DNA of 58,278 nucleotides from a bacterium (lineage in GTDB: Bacteria > Planctomycetota > JADGBV01): contig JAHFOS010000003.1 of the NCBI GenBank assembly GCA_023261545.1, positions 1 to 58,278 on the forward strand, given 5' to 3'. The notes beneath the pieces were generated by a model. The model was not told where the DNA came from. It saw nothing but the letters and a program-made list of their open reading frames with translations, and did no database searches. The stretch's first letter is position 1; the number at the start of each line of letters is the position of its first letter. Position numbers and translations under genes: made by a program. This document shows positions 50,672 through 58,278 of this stretch, in pieces.

Positions 50672-51604
50672 GTGAACTCAGTTTGGTTCCGGCTTTGCCG
50701 GTCGGCGTTCTTGGTTTCCGCGCTGCTGGCGCGTTGCGCCAGCGCGGAAGACGTGCGCATTGTCACGCGGGACCACCCGCGCTACCGCGAGGTGCTCCAG
50801 GGGGTGCGCGATGGCATGCGCGAGGCGTCGTCCGGGCTTGCGCTCAGCACCGAATTCCTGAAGGAGAAACCAGAAGGCGCGCGGGAACACGCCGCCGCGC
50901 CCGCGCGCCTGATGCTGGCCATCGGCAGCGAGGCCTACAGCCTGGCCTTGCGGGAGCAAAGCCCCCTGCCGCTGGTTTTCTCCATGGTGCTCCAGCCCGC
51001 CGTCCCCGCCGCGGAACAGGGCGGGCGGCGCGTGGCGGGCGTCCTGGCGCTGCCGGAGCCGCACCTGCTCTGGAGCACGCTGCGCCTGGTGCAGCCCAAG
51101 GCCGAGAGGGTTGGCACGCTTTTTCTTTCCCCGGGGATTCGCGACTATGTGGCGGCCCTGCAACGCGAAGCCCAGAGCCAAGCCCTGGAGCTCGTCGCCT
51201 TGGAGGTCAAGGACAAGGCGGATTTCTCGGCGTCCCTGGAAAACTTGCTGACCCGGCAGCCGCAGGCCCTGTTGCTCCTGCCCGATTTCGGGCTCTGGAA
51301 CGAAGCGGCGGTTCGGCACACGCTGCTGCGCGCCTTTCGCGCCGGGATCCCCTGCATCGGCTTCTCCCAAGGCCAGGTCAAGGCCGGCGCCCTGTGGGGC
51401 CTCGGGCTATCGCCGCGCAATATCGGCCGCCAGAGCGCCCGTCTGGCCCTGGACCTGCTGGAGGGCAAGACCCCGCCGCCTTTGACCTATGCGGAGGGCA
51501 GCGAGCGCTATCTCAACCTCGTCACCAGCCGCGCTCTGGGACTCAGCCTGCCCAAGGCGGTGCTGGACAGCATGGACGCCGTGCTGGATGATGAGCGACC
51601 GTAA
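50672..51604 (+). CDS. Exported ABC-type substrate-binding protein (PF04392-like), orphan
   Basis: A 310-residue protein from the GTG at 50672 with a signal peptide (VNSVWFRLCRSAFLVSALLA...CASA). The fold is of the periplasmic-binding-protein type: ILAIGSEAYSLALREQ, LPLVFSMVLQPAVPA and RVAGVLALPEPHLLWSTLRLVQPKAERVG resemble the ABC_sub_bind family. The C-terminal half has IPCIGFSQGQVKAGALWGLGLSPRNIGRQSARLALDLL. No permease or ATPase gene is adjacent; a sensor kinase gene follows instead. It may therefore deliver a ligand signal rather than serve transport. Confidence 0.7.
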   Translation: MNSVWFRLCRSAFLVSALLARCASAEDVRIVTRDHPRYREVLQGVRDGMREASSGLALSTEFLKEKPEGAREHAAAPARLMLAIGSEAYSLALREQSPLPLVFSMVLQPAVPAAEQGGRRVAGVLALPEPHLLWSTLRLVQPKAERVGTLFLSPGIRDYVAALQREAQSQALELVALEVKDKADFSASLENLLTRQPQALLLLPDFGLWNEAAVRHTLLRAFRAGIPCIGFSQGQVKAGALWGLGLSPRNIGRQSARLALDLLEGKTPPPLTYAEGSERYLNLVTSRALGLSLPKAVLDSMDAVLDDERP

Positions 51605-51641
51605 GGGTTCACCCGATCAAAATGCGAAAAATTAATTTGAA

Positions 51642-52007
51642 TCCGGAAGGCAGGAAAGCAGGAAAACGCAAGAAAGTCCTCTGGGACTTCCTCGAAAAAA
51701 GAAACCGACACGTGTTTTTGGGGCTTTTCCGAAAAATGCGTACCTTTCAAGAGGTTTCACACGGGACCACGACCTGGCAAGGCGGGGACCCAATCGCAAT
51801 ACAGGGAGATTTTTCCACAGATGACACAGATTAACTCAGAAAACAATCAATCAGGGCTGGCCTCTTTATCAGTGCCCATCGGTGTAATCTGTGGATAAAT
51901 CCGAGTTGAGAACACGGAGCAATAGGAAAAAACTGGGGGAGAGGACTTTGCCAGAGGTACGCATTCCTCGGATGAACCGTTTTTTGGCTCTTTTTCCTGC
52001 TTTCCAG
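51642..52007. repeat. Element E, second copy, interrupted by element D copy 2
   Basis: The outer ends CCGGAAGGCAGGAAAGCAGG (51642) and CCTGCTTTCCAG (to 52007) match element E in reverse orientation. Element D copy 2 sits between 51722 and 51978 in the GTTTTTTGG stretch of element E, with that stretch found on both sides (left GTTTTTGG, right GTTTTTTGG). The intact copy at 43860-43970 shows the pre-insertion sequence. Confidence 0.7.
51722..51978. mobile_element. Element D, copy 2 (diverged ends, 257 bp)
   Basis: Its left end, GGCTTTTCCGAAAAATGCG, and right end, GGTTCATCCGAGGAATGCG when reversed, resemble other D copies but have several substitutions, and the flanking duplication has a one-base indel. 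The interior CCACAGATGACACAGATTAA palindrome is intact. It lies in the gap between the substrate-binding protein and sensor kinase genes, within element E. Confidence 0.7.
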
Positions 52008-52042
52008 ATAAAAAATCCGGTGCACCGTTACGAGCGACAGCC

Positions 52043-53512
52043 GTGAAAGCGCGCTTTATTCCCGGGTTCACGCTCTCCCTCACCGCCAAGCTCGCCCTCA
52101 CGCTCTCCTTCACTATTTTCGCCACGGCCGCGCTGCTGGGCTTGGAGATGATGCGCGGCCGGCGGGCGGTGCTGGATCGCGCGCTCAAGGAACAGGGGCA
52201 TACCTTGCTGCGCGGGTTCGCGAGTTCCTGCGAGTTCGGCCTCACCTTCGGCAACCGCGAACTGCTGCACAGCCTCGCGGGCGACCTGCTGAAGGAGCCG
52301 GACGTGGTGCGGGTCGCGGTGCGCGACGCCAAGGGGAAAATCCTCGTCGCCCTGGAGGAAGCGGATCTCGGCACGGCGTATGTTTTCGAGCTTTCCGCGG
52401 AGGTGCGCGCCGCCGGCGCCGAGGGCGAGGAATGGGCCCTGCCGAAAGGCGCAACGGGCGCTGAAAGTGAATTGGTGGGCTCCGTGACCCTGGGCATCTC
52501 CACCGCTTCGCTGCACGCGCGCATCAGCGAATTGCGCCAGACCATCCTCCAGATAACCACGATCATCGCCGTCGCGGGCCTCATGGTTTCGCTGCTGCTG
52601 GCCAGGCTTTTGACCGTACCCTTGAGACGCCTGGTGCAGGGGACGGAAAACATCGCCGCCGGCCGTTTCGACTTCAAGGTGGAGGAAACCGGCGCGGATG
52701 ATCTGGGGATGCTGGCGCGATCCTTCAACCACATGACGGGGGCGCTGAAGCAGAGCACGGAGACCCGGGACCTGCGGGAACAGCAGTTGCGGGAGGCCTA
52801 CCAGCAGCTCAAACAGGCCCAGGACCAGATCGTCCAGGCCGACAAGCTCGCCGTGCTGGGCGAACTCGGCGCCGGCATCGCCCACGAGCTCAACCAGCCG
52901 CTCACGGGCATCCTGCAGTTCGCGGCGCTGGCGCGGAGCTCGCTGGGAGAGGAGCACCCCGTGGCCAGGGACCTGCGCCTGATAGAGGAACAGGCGCAGC
53001 GCATGGCGGTGCTCGTCCGCAAAATTACCGCCTTTTCCCGGACGCAAAAAATTGAACTGCGCCGCGTGCGGGTGCGCGCCGAGCTGGAGGATGCCCTGGA
53101 GCTCATCGGTCATCAGCTCCGCGCGCAGCGCATCAAGGTGCATCCGGACGTGGCCGCGGACCTGGAGGTGCTGGCCGCCCCGCACTTCCTGCAGCAGGTT
53201 TTCTTGAACCTGCTCAGCAACGCCCGCGACGCCATCGTGCCCCGTGAGCAGGGGGGGGAGATCCGCGTCTTTGAGAGATCGGCTGCCGCTGGGCGGTGCG
53301 CCGTCGTCGTCACGGACAACGGCCAGGACATCGCGGACGAGACCGCGCGCCGCCTTTTCGAGCCCTTCTTCACCACCAAGGAAGCCGGCAAAGGCACGGG
53401 CCTCGGCCTCTCCGTCTCCTACGGCATCATGCGCGATCTGGGGGGCAGCCTCTCCTTCCAACGCGGCGCCGCCGGAGAAAAAGAGTTCGTCATCGAGCTG
53501 CGGCGGGCGTGA
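52043..53512 (+). CDS. Membrane sensor histidine kinase with HAMP domain
   Basis: A 489-residue kinase from the GTG at 52043. Two transmembrane helices (~12-35 and ~168-190) flank a periplasmic sensor region of about 130 residues. A HAMP domain follows (PLRRLVQGTENIAAGRFDFKV), then a coiled coil, then HisKA with the phospho-acceptor H281 in AGIAHELNQPLTGI. The ATPase domain has the N-box LLSNARDA, a G1 box DNGQDI (usual form DNGxGI), FEPFFTTK and the G2 box GTGLGLSVSYGI. The Asp in place of Gly at 429 is unusual. The regulator partner is probably the CheY-like protein encoded upstream. Confidence 0.9.
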   Translation: MKARFIPGFTLSLTAKLALTLSFTIFATAALLGLEMMRGRRAVLDRALKEQGHTLLRGFASSCEFGLTFGNRELLHSLAGDLLKEPDVVRVAVRDAKGKILVALEEADLGTAYVFELSAEVRAAGAEGEEWALPKGATGAESELVGSVTLGISTASLHARISELRQTILQITTIIAVAGLMVSLLLARLLTVPLRRLVQGTENIAAGRFDFKVEETGADDLGMLARSFNHMTGALKQSTETRDLREQQLREAYQQLKQAQDQIVQADKLAVLGELGAGIAHELNQPLTGILQFAALARSSLGEEHPVARDLRLIEEQAQRMAVLVRKITAFSRTQKIELRRVRVRAELEDALELIGHQLRAQRIKVHPDVAADLEVLAAPHFLQQVFLNLLSNARDAIVPREQGGEIRVFERSAAAGRCAVVVTDNGQDIADETARRLFEPFFTTKEAGKGTGLGLSVSYGIMRDLGGSLSFQRGAAGEKEFVIELRRA

Positions 53513-53532
53513 GGCCCGGCCAAAAGAAATCC

Positions 53533-53786
53533 GGCTCATCCGAAGAATGCGTACCTCCTTGGCAGTGTCCCCCTGTTTGTACTCGGCTCTCCGCGTCCTC
53601 AACTCGGGAGCATCCACAGATTACACAGATTTGCACTGATTAAAAAGGACGGCCCCGGTTGATTATTTTCTGCGTTAATCTGTGTAATCTGTGGAAAATC
53701 CCCCTGGCAGTTCGATTTGGTTCCGGTCCTGCTCGACCAAGCACCTGTGTGAAAATTCTGGAAAGTGCGCACAATTCGGATGAGCC
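53533..53786. mobile_element. Element D, copy 3 (254 bp)
   Basis: Its ends GGCTCATCCGAAGAATGCG and (reversed) GGCTCATCCGAATTGTGCG match the D family. The flanking octamers AGAAATCC and AAAAATCA agree at six of eight positions, consistent with an older duplication. The interior palindrome ATCCACAGATTACACAGATT...AATCTGTGGAAAATCC is present. It lies 20 bases after the sensor kinase stop. Confidence 0.75.
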
Positions 53787-53791
53787 AAAAA

Positions 53792-54244
53792 TCAGCCCGG
53801 ATTTCGCCGCGTATAGATGCCCACGGCCAGGGTGCCGTGCGCCGTCTTGGCGGCGAAAAAATTCCCGCTATCCGGGGGCGGATACTCCTGCGCGAAAAGG
53901 GAGGGTAGGCCCATCCGAGTTTCCGGCCACAGGTAGCGCTTGAGGCAACCGCAGACCTGGTTGGCGAATTCGAGGCCCATGCTGGTCCGGAACCTCATCA
54001 ACTCATCCACAGCCGGGGGCCCCCCGAGCATGCCCGCGACCATGGCGTCGAGCAGGGATGGCTCCAGGACGAAGATGAAGAACAGGCTCGGTTCACCGGA
54101 AAGCGGGAAGGCGACGCGCACCCCCGTTGTTTCAGGCAGGCGATCCAGACCTATCAGCGGCGGGCAGACGACCTGAGAGCTCCGCAACACGACATCCAAG
54201 GCGCTGCGCAGGTTGGAATCGAAATCTGCTTGATCGGGCGACAT
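53792..54244 (-). CDS. CheX-like chemotaxis phosphatase domain protein
   Basis: A 150-residue cytosolic protein from the ATG at 54244; the longer upstream frame has no conserved sequence. It resembles CheX: a strand-rich start (GVRVAFPLSGEPSLFFIFVL), then LEPSLLDAMVAGMLGG, and the helix MGLEFANQVCGCLKRYLWPE, which corresponds to the E-x2-N catalytic motif (E-F-A-N). The end APEYPPPD-like region and GTLAVGIY fit the last strands. CheX dephosphorylates CheY-P. The response regulator gene 6 kb upstream could be its substrate. Confidence 0.6.
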   Translation of the reverse strand: MSPDQADFDSNLRSALDVVLRSSQVVCPPLIGLDRLPETTGVRVAFPLSGEPSLFFIFVLEPSLLDAMVAGMLGGPPAVDELMRFRTSMGLEFANQVCGCLKRYLWPETRMGLPSLFAQEYPPPDSGNFFAAKTAHGTLAVGIYTRRNPG

Positions 54245-54320
54245 GCGGTTTTTCACAATTGTAGCAATATCATGAAAATGACAATCGCAATTGTGGCGTC
54301 GTGTGGCTTTGGCGCCAAGC

Positions 54321-56084
54321 TCAGATCCCGGTAAAAAGGTCGGAAAGGCGGGCGGTTTCGCGGTCGGCGGGATCGAAAAGCGCGTCCAGACCCGCGCCCG
54401 CGCGGCGCAGCGCCGAGCGCACGTAATAGCTCCCAGCCGCGCGGGCGCGCAGGGCTTCGGGCGAGTCCGCCTTGAAGTCCGTGAGGTCGCGCTCAAGCCG
54501 GCCTAGCACCGCCGCGGAGGTGGTGAGGGCGATGGCGGCTTCCGCGATGCGGTTCAGGTCCAATTGCCGGTCCACCACCTGCTCGCGCCAGCGCGCGAGC
54601 ACGCGCACGCCAGCGCGGTGGAAGCGCTGCAATTCCCGCCCGTAGATTTCCGCCAGGGGCGCGAGTTCTCCGTGGGCGCAGGGGAAGGCTTCACGGCGCA
54701 GCCAGTCGGCAGCCAGCGACCCGGCGCCCGCGATGAAACGCCCCCAAGCCGCGGGCCGGCGCGCGTTTTCCAGCAGCGCCTCCAGATCGCGGCCCAGGCC
54801 GCGCAGCCCCGTGAGCGCGATGAACACGCGCAGCACTTCGTTCGCGCCCTCGCCGATGGTGTTGAGCCGGGCGTCGCGCATCATGCGCTCGAAGGGCTCG
54901 TCGGTAAAAAAAGAGCGCCCGCCCAGCACCTGCATGGCCTCGTAGCTCAGCGTCCACAGCGCTTCGCTGGCAAAAACCTTCAGGATGGCGGTTTCCAGCA
55001 TCACGTCTTCCTCGCCGCGATCCACCAGGCCCGCGGTGAGATAGGTCATGGCCTCCATGGCGTAGCTCAAGGAGGCCATGCGGGCTATTTTTTCCTGGAC
55101 CATGCCGAAAGCGCCGATGGGGCGGTGGAACTGCTGGCGGCTCGCGGCGTGCGCCGCGGCGCGCTGCAGCAGGACTTTTCCGGCGCCGGTGCAGGAAGCG
55201 CCGAAGGTGAGGCGGCCGAAATCCAGCACCGTGAGCGCTATCTTGAGCCCCAGGCCCGGCGCGCCCAGCAGGTTTTCCTCGGGGACCTCCAGGTTTTCGA
55301 AGGCGAGCTTGGCGGTGGCCGTGCCGCGGATGCCGCACTTCTCCAGGGCCGCGGCCTCCACCTTGAAACCGGGGAGATCGGGTGTGACCAGGAAGGCGCA
55401 GATTTTGTCCTCTTTGCCGCGCGGGCCTTGAACCTCCATGCGAGCCATGAGCGTGAGCACGCCGGCGATGGCGCCGTTGGTGATCCACTGTTTGCGCCCA
55501 TTGATGAGGTAAACGCGGCGCTCCGGCAGGTGGATGGCGCGGGTCTCGATGCCGGCGGCGTCCGATCCGGCATTGGGCTCGGTGAGGGCGAAGGCCGCGA
55601 GCTTGCGGCCGCGCGCGAGATCAGGCAGGAAACGGCGCTGCTGCGCTTCGTTGCCGAAAAGCAGGATGGCCTTGAGCCCGATGCTCTGGTGCGCGTTCAC
55701 GAACACCGCGGTGGCTCCGCAGCGCGCGGCCACGGCCTCCATGGCGCGGGCGTAGGCGTATTGCGAAAGCCCCAATCCCCCGTGGGCCTGGGGTAGGGTG
55801 AGCCCCAGCAGCCCGATCTCGCCGAGTGCGGCGATGAGTGGATCGGGAATGCGCGCCTCGCGATCAATGGCCACGGCGTCGAGGTGGGCGTCGAGCACGG
55901 GGCGCAAGCGGGCGAGGAACTCCTCGGCCGCGCGCTGCTCCTGCGCCGACGGCGCGGGGAAAGGCCGCACCTTGGCGGCGAGCAGGCGGCCACGGAAAAG
56001 CGACTTCGCGAAACCCGCGGCGAGAGGCTTGGCGAAGAGCAGTTCCTCCGCCATTTTGAGCTGTAAGCGCTGCGCCTCGTCCAT
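54321..56084 (-). CDS. Acyl-CoA dehydrogenase (VLCAD/ACAD9-like)
   Basis: A 587-residue flavoenzyme from the ATG at 56084 for the first step of beta-oxidation. The FAD-binding blocks are AFALTEPNAGSDA and GRKQWITNGA. LAFENLEVPEENLLG and RLTFGASCTGAGK are conserved in the middle domain. The C-terminal domain has RSFFTDEPFERMMRDARL and NTIGEGANEVLRVFIALTG, whose glutamate is the catalytic base position of the long-chain enzymes. The extra ~180 residues at the C-terminus match the VLCAD/ACAD9 class. It is divergent from the hydroxyacyl-CoA dehydrogenase gene across a 31-base gap. Confidence 0.85.
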   Translation of the reverse strand: MDEAQRLQLKMAEELLFAKPLAAGFAKSLFRGRLLAAKVRPFPAPSAQEQRAAEEFLARLRPVLDAHLDAVAIDREARIPDPLIAALGEIGLLGLTLPQAHGGLGLSQYAYARAMEAVAARCGATAVFVNAHQSIGLKAILLFGNEAQQRRFLPDLARGRKLAAFALTEPNAGSDAAGIETRAIHLPERRVYLINGRKQWITNGAIAGVLTLMARMEVQGPRGKEDKICAFLVTPDLPGFKVEAAALEKCGIRGTATAKLAFENLEVPEENLLGAPGLGLKIALTVLDFGRLTFGASCTGAGKVLLQRAAAHAASRQQFHRPIGAFGMVQEKIARMASLSYAMEAMTYLTAGLVDRGEEDVMLETAILKVFASEALWTLSYEAMQVLGGRSFFTDEPFERMMRDARLNTIGEGANEVLRVFIALTGLRGLGRDLEALLENARRPAAWGRFIAGAGSLAADWLRREAFPCAHGELAPLAEIYGRELQRFHRAGVRVLARWREQVVDRQLDLNRIAEAAIALTTSAAVLGRLERDLTDFKADSPEALRARAAGSYYVRSALRRAGAGLDALFDPADRETARLSDLFTGI

Positions 56085-56115
56085 AGTGTCTTTTGAGCTG
56101 CCTGGGGGGCTTATT

Positions 56116-57492
56116 ATGCCATTGTACTCTATGACAGGCGAAGACAAAAACGCGCTGGATTTTGATGGCCGATTAGCGAACGCGGCCGTGATCGGCGCGG
56201 GCGGCAAGATGGGACGCGGCATCGCGCTCGTCTTAGCCTTGGAGCTCGCGAAAATGGCCGCGACACGGCCGGGGCTGCGTCCGCGCCTGTGCCTGGTGGA
56301 GCAGGACGAGATGGCCTTGCAGGCCGCCGTGGCCTACATCGAAACGCAGGCCGCGCGCTGGGCTGAGAAGAACATCAATGCGCTGCGCGCCCTTTACGCG
56401 CCGCGCCGCGAGCTCGTGGAGAACGCCGAGATGGTCGAGGCCTTCACGCGCGCGACGGCGCGCAGCCTGGCGCCGGGCCGGGCCGTCGAGAGCACCGCCG
56501 GCGTGGAACTGGTTTTTGAGGCCGTTCATGAAGACGAGGAACTCAAGGCCCGGTTGCTGGCGCGCGCGGGCGCGCTGGCCGCCCCCGAGGCGTGGTTCCT
56601 CACCAATACGTCCTCCATTCCCATCGCCGCCCTGGAGCGCGCGAGCGGGCTCTCGGGCCGGCTCATGGGCTTTCATTTCTACAACCCGCCAGCGGTGCAG
56701 AAACTCGTCGAGCTCATCCCTGCGGCGGGAACGCGCGCGCCGCTGCGGGATTTTGCGCTCGCGCTCGCGGGACGCCTCGGCAAGACGGCGGTGCCGGTGA
56801 ACGACGTGGCGGGCTTCATCGGCAACGGCCAGTTCATCCGCGAGGCCGTCTTCGCCATCGCGCTGGCGGGCGAGCTTTCAAAAATCCACGGTGAGGCCGA
56901 GGCTTACGGCGTTTTGCAAATCTTCACCCGCGACTGGCTGCTGCGCCCCATGGGCGTCTTGCAGGTGGTGGACTACATTGGCCTCGACGTTTTCTCCATG
57001 ATCGCCGCGGTGATGGAAAAACACGGCGCCGGGGAGCGCCTGACCTTAGGGCCGGTGCCGCAACTGCTCGCGCGCGGCATCGTGGGCGGCCTGCATCCCG
57101 ATGGCCGCCAGCGCGACGGGTTCTACCGCTATGGGCCCGCTGGCGTCGAGGCTGTCGTCGCGCCCAGTCGCGGGGAGTACCAGCCGCTCGCCGCCCTCGC
57201 GGTGACGCTGGAAGCTTGGTGTGGCCCCAAGCCCGCGGGCTGGGCGCCGTGGAGCCGCCTGCAGCGCGAGCCGGGCGGCCGCGCGGCGGTGGCGGCCTAT
57301 CTGGAGGCCCTGGCCGCGCATCCAGGCGCTGGCGGCGAACTCGCGCGGCGTTACCTCGACCGCTGCCGCGCCATCGCGGAAGGCCTGCTCGCCAAGGGAG
57401 CGGCCCAAACGCCCGAGGATGTGGACCAGGTGATGACGCTGGGCTTCAACCTGCTCTACGGCCCCTGCGCCTGGAAAGCGGCGGCGCAATAA
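56116..57492 (+). CDS. 3-hydroxyacyl-CoA dehydrogenase
   Basis: A 458-residue enzyme from the ATG at 56116 (an ATG five codons later is also possible). The NAD-binding motif is AAVIGAGGKMGRGIAL, ESTAGVELVFEAVHEDEELK and TNTSSIPIAAL follow, and HFYNPPAVQKLVELIPA carries the catalytic histidine. NDVAGFIGNGQFIREA starts the C-terminal dimerisation domain. It lacks the N-terminal enoyl-CoA hydratase part of FadB, so it is a stand-alone enzyme for the third step of beta-oxidation. A thiolase gene follows downstream. Confidence 0.85.
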   Translation: MPLYSMTGEDKNALDFDGRLANAAVIGAGGKMGRGIALVLALELAKMAATRPGLRPRLCLVEQDEMALQAAVAYIETQAARWAEKNINALRALYAPRRELVENAEMVEAFTRATARSLAPGRAVESTAGVELVFEAVHEDEELKARLLARAGALAAPEAWFLTNTSSIPIAALERASGLSGRLMGFHFYNPPAVQKLVELIPAAGTRAPLRDFALALAGRLGKTAVPVNDVAGFIGNGQFIREAVFAIALAGELSKIHGEAEAYGVLQIFTRDWLLRPMGVLQVVDYIGLDVFSMIAAVMEKHGAGERLTLGPVPQLLARGIVGGLHPDGRQRDGFYRYGPAGVEAVVAPSRGEYQPLAALAVTLEAWCGPKPAGWAPWSRLQREPGGRAAVAAYLEALAAHPGAGGELARRYLDRCRAIAEGLLAKGAAQTPEDVDQVMTLGFNLLYGPCAWKAAAQ

Positions 57493-57531
57493 TTCTGAGG
57501 GTTCAAAATGCGAAGAATTAAGGTGAATTGT

Positions 57532-57787
57532 GGCTCATCCGAAGAATGCGTACCTCTGGCAGGGTTCCCCCTCATTTGTTCTCGGCTCTCTGCGCCCTCA
57601 ACTCGGGAGCATCCACAGATTACACAGATTTGCACCGATTAAAAAGGATGGCCCGGATTGATTATTATCAGTGTTAATCTGTGCAATCTGTGGAAAATCC
57701 CCCCGGCAGATCGCCTTGGTTTCAGACTTACTCGACCGAGTGCCCGTGTTAAAAATCCCAGAAAAGTACGCATTATTCGGATGAGCC
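57532..57787. mobile_element. Element D, copy 4 (256 bp)
   Basis: Ends GGCTCATCCGAAGAATGCG and (reversed) GGCTCATCCGAATAATGCG are nearly identical. The flanking octamers TGAATTGT (57524-57531) and TAAATTGT (57788-57795) agree at seven of eight positions. The interior CCACAGATTACACAGATTT...AATCTGTGGAAAATCC palindrome is shared. It lies between the hydroxyacyl-CoA dehydrogenase stop and the thiolase start, so the thiolase promoter or leader lies within or near it. Confidence 0.75.
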
Positions 57788-57809
57788 TAAATTGTTACGC
57801 GGGGGCGAT

Positions 57810-58278
57810 GTGAAGCCGCATAAACCCGTTTATCTCGCCGCGGGCTATAATACCGTGGCCTTGGGGCCTGGCCGGCCCGAATTCGATCCCTTCAGACCGC
57901 GGCCGGGCTTGCTGCACCACGTGGAAGAAGCGGGCCGCGCGGTGCTCGCGGCCCTTCCCGAACCCGGCCTCGTGGACGAGGCGGTCATCGCCAACTTCAT
58001 GGCGGCGCGTTTCTGCCGCCAGGGGCACCTCGCCGCACTGCTGCCCGCCATCCACCCCATGCTGCGCGGCAAGCCCTGCACGCGCGTGGAGAGCGCCTGC
58101 GCCTCCGGAGGCCTGGGGCTCAGCGTGGCCCTCAAAAGCGTGCTGGCGGGCGCGGCGGATCTCGTGTTGTGCCTGGGGGTCGAGGTGCAAAACACGGTGA
58201 AGGCGCTCTATGGCGCTGATTACCTGGCCGGGGCGGGCTGGTATGAAAGATATCGCAAGGGCGGCGCGGCCTACTTTT
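57810..58278 (+). CDS. Thiolase (acetyl-CoA acyltransferase), 5' part
   Basis: The window ends after about 156 codons, so this is truncated at the 3' side. From the GTG at 57810 the protein reads VKPHKPVYLAAGYNTVALGP, and the thiolase nucleophile block RVESACASGGLGLSVAL contains the acyl-accepting cysteine. VLCLGVEVQNTVK follows as in SCP-x/acetyl-CoA acetyltransferases. It would perform the last step of beta-oxidation, completing the set with the neighbouring dehydrogenases. The start is not certain, since a TTG 18 bases upstream is in frame. Confidence 0.8.
   Translation, partial: MKPHKPVYLAAGYNTVALGPGRPEFDPFRPRPGLLHHVEEAGRAVLAALPEPGLVDEAVIANFMAARFCRQGHLAALLPAIHPMLRGKPCTRVESACASGGLGLSVALKSVLAGAADLVLCLGVEVQNTVKALYGADYLAGAGWYERYRKGGAAYF

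Noticed and set aside
29659-57795. Dispersed palindromic repeats as CRISPR arrays
   Set aside because: Copies are kilobases apart, have no regular spacers and no cas genes are present.
1-58278. tRNA or rRNA genes
   Set aside because: Reading the intergenic gaps I found no T-loop-like GGTTCGAATCC segments or rRNA-like conserved stretches. A covariance-model scan would be needed to exclude small RNAs.

Overview
The window reads as high-GC chromosome from a Gram-negative, probably flagellated bacterium. An outer membrane is implied by a TonB-dependent receptor and a LolD-type ATPase; motility by FliM, a FliY-like protein and a CheX-like protein. The pseudopilin signature (CFTLVELL...MASMLLPA), the many secreted multidomain glycoside hydrolases, the atypical RNase HII and the abundance of short palindromic repeats fit the PVC superphylum (Verrucomicrobiota/Lentisphaerota/Planctomycetota) best. 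This placement is an inference from gene style, not a marker-gene phylogeny.

Layout. (1) 1-3.6 kb: arsenic locus with an ACR3 arsenite exporter, an unusual HAD phosphatase fused to a menorin/FAM151-like domain, and an LMW-PTP arsenate reductase. (2) 3.7-9.7 kb: SixA-type phosphatase, polyphosphate kinase, exopolyphosphatase, dGTPase and a polyprenyl-phosphate sugar-1-phosphate transferase, all on the + strand. (3) 9.9-14.5 kb: pseudopilin, GT2, a secreted protein of unknown function, then an ECF sigma/anti-sigma/membrane-protein trio with overlapping start and stop codons. (4) 14.5-28.9 kb: carbohydrate region with a HicB-like remnant, GH63-like and GH65-like enzymes, an MDR dehydrogenase divergent from an AraC regulator, a glycine-rich exported protein, a DinB-like protein, an SGNH esterase, a secreted GH16-PA14 protein and a secreted GH-A-type enzyme with a CBM9-like tail. 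(5) 29-45.6 kb: a DUF4160/DUF2442 pair, then a long minus-strand region with housekeeping genes (gmk, gpsA, rnhB-like, RluA family, SpoU family, lolD), flagellar switch genes and an unexplained three-gene exported operon containing an HEFGH metalloprotease. (6) 46-54.3 kb: signalling region with a diguanylate cyclase, a response regulator, a TonB receptor, an orphan substrate-binding protein, a sensor kinase and a CheX-like protein. (7) 54.3 kb to the end: fatty-acid beta-oxidation genes (acyl-CoA dehydrogenase, divergent 3-hydroxyacyl-CoA dehydrogenase, and a thiolase cut by the window end).

The most striking non-coding content is a set of at least six families of short palindromic elements in the intergenic gaps. 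Several look like non-autonomous transposons (MITEs): a ~250 bp family (four copies at 47.2, 51.7, 53.5 and 57.5 kb) has ISL3-like GGCTCATCC termini and AT-rich 8-bp target duplications. A ~170 bp family has IS66-like GTAAGCG termini and 7-8 bp duplications, and one copy sits inside another repeat element. Nested insertions give a relative chronology. Almost all copies lie just 3' of stop codons, and one family even supplies the stop codon. No transposase gene is present in the window.
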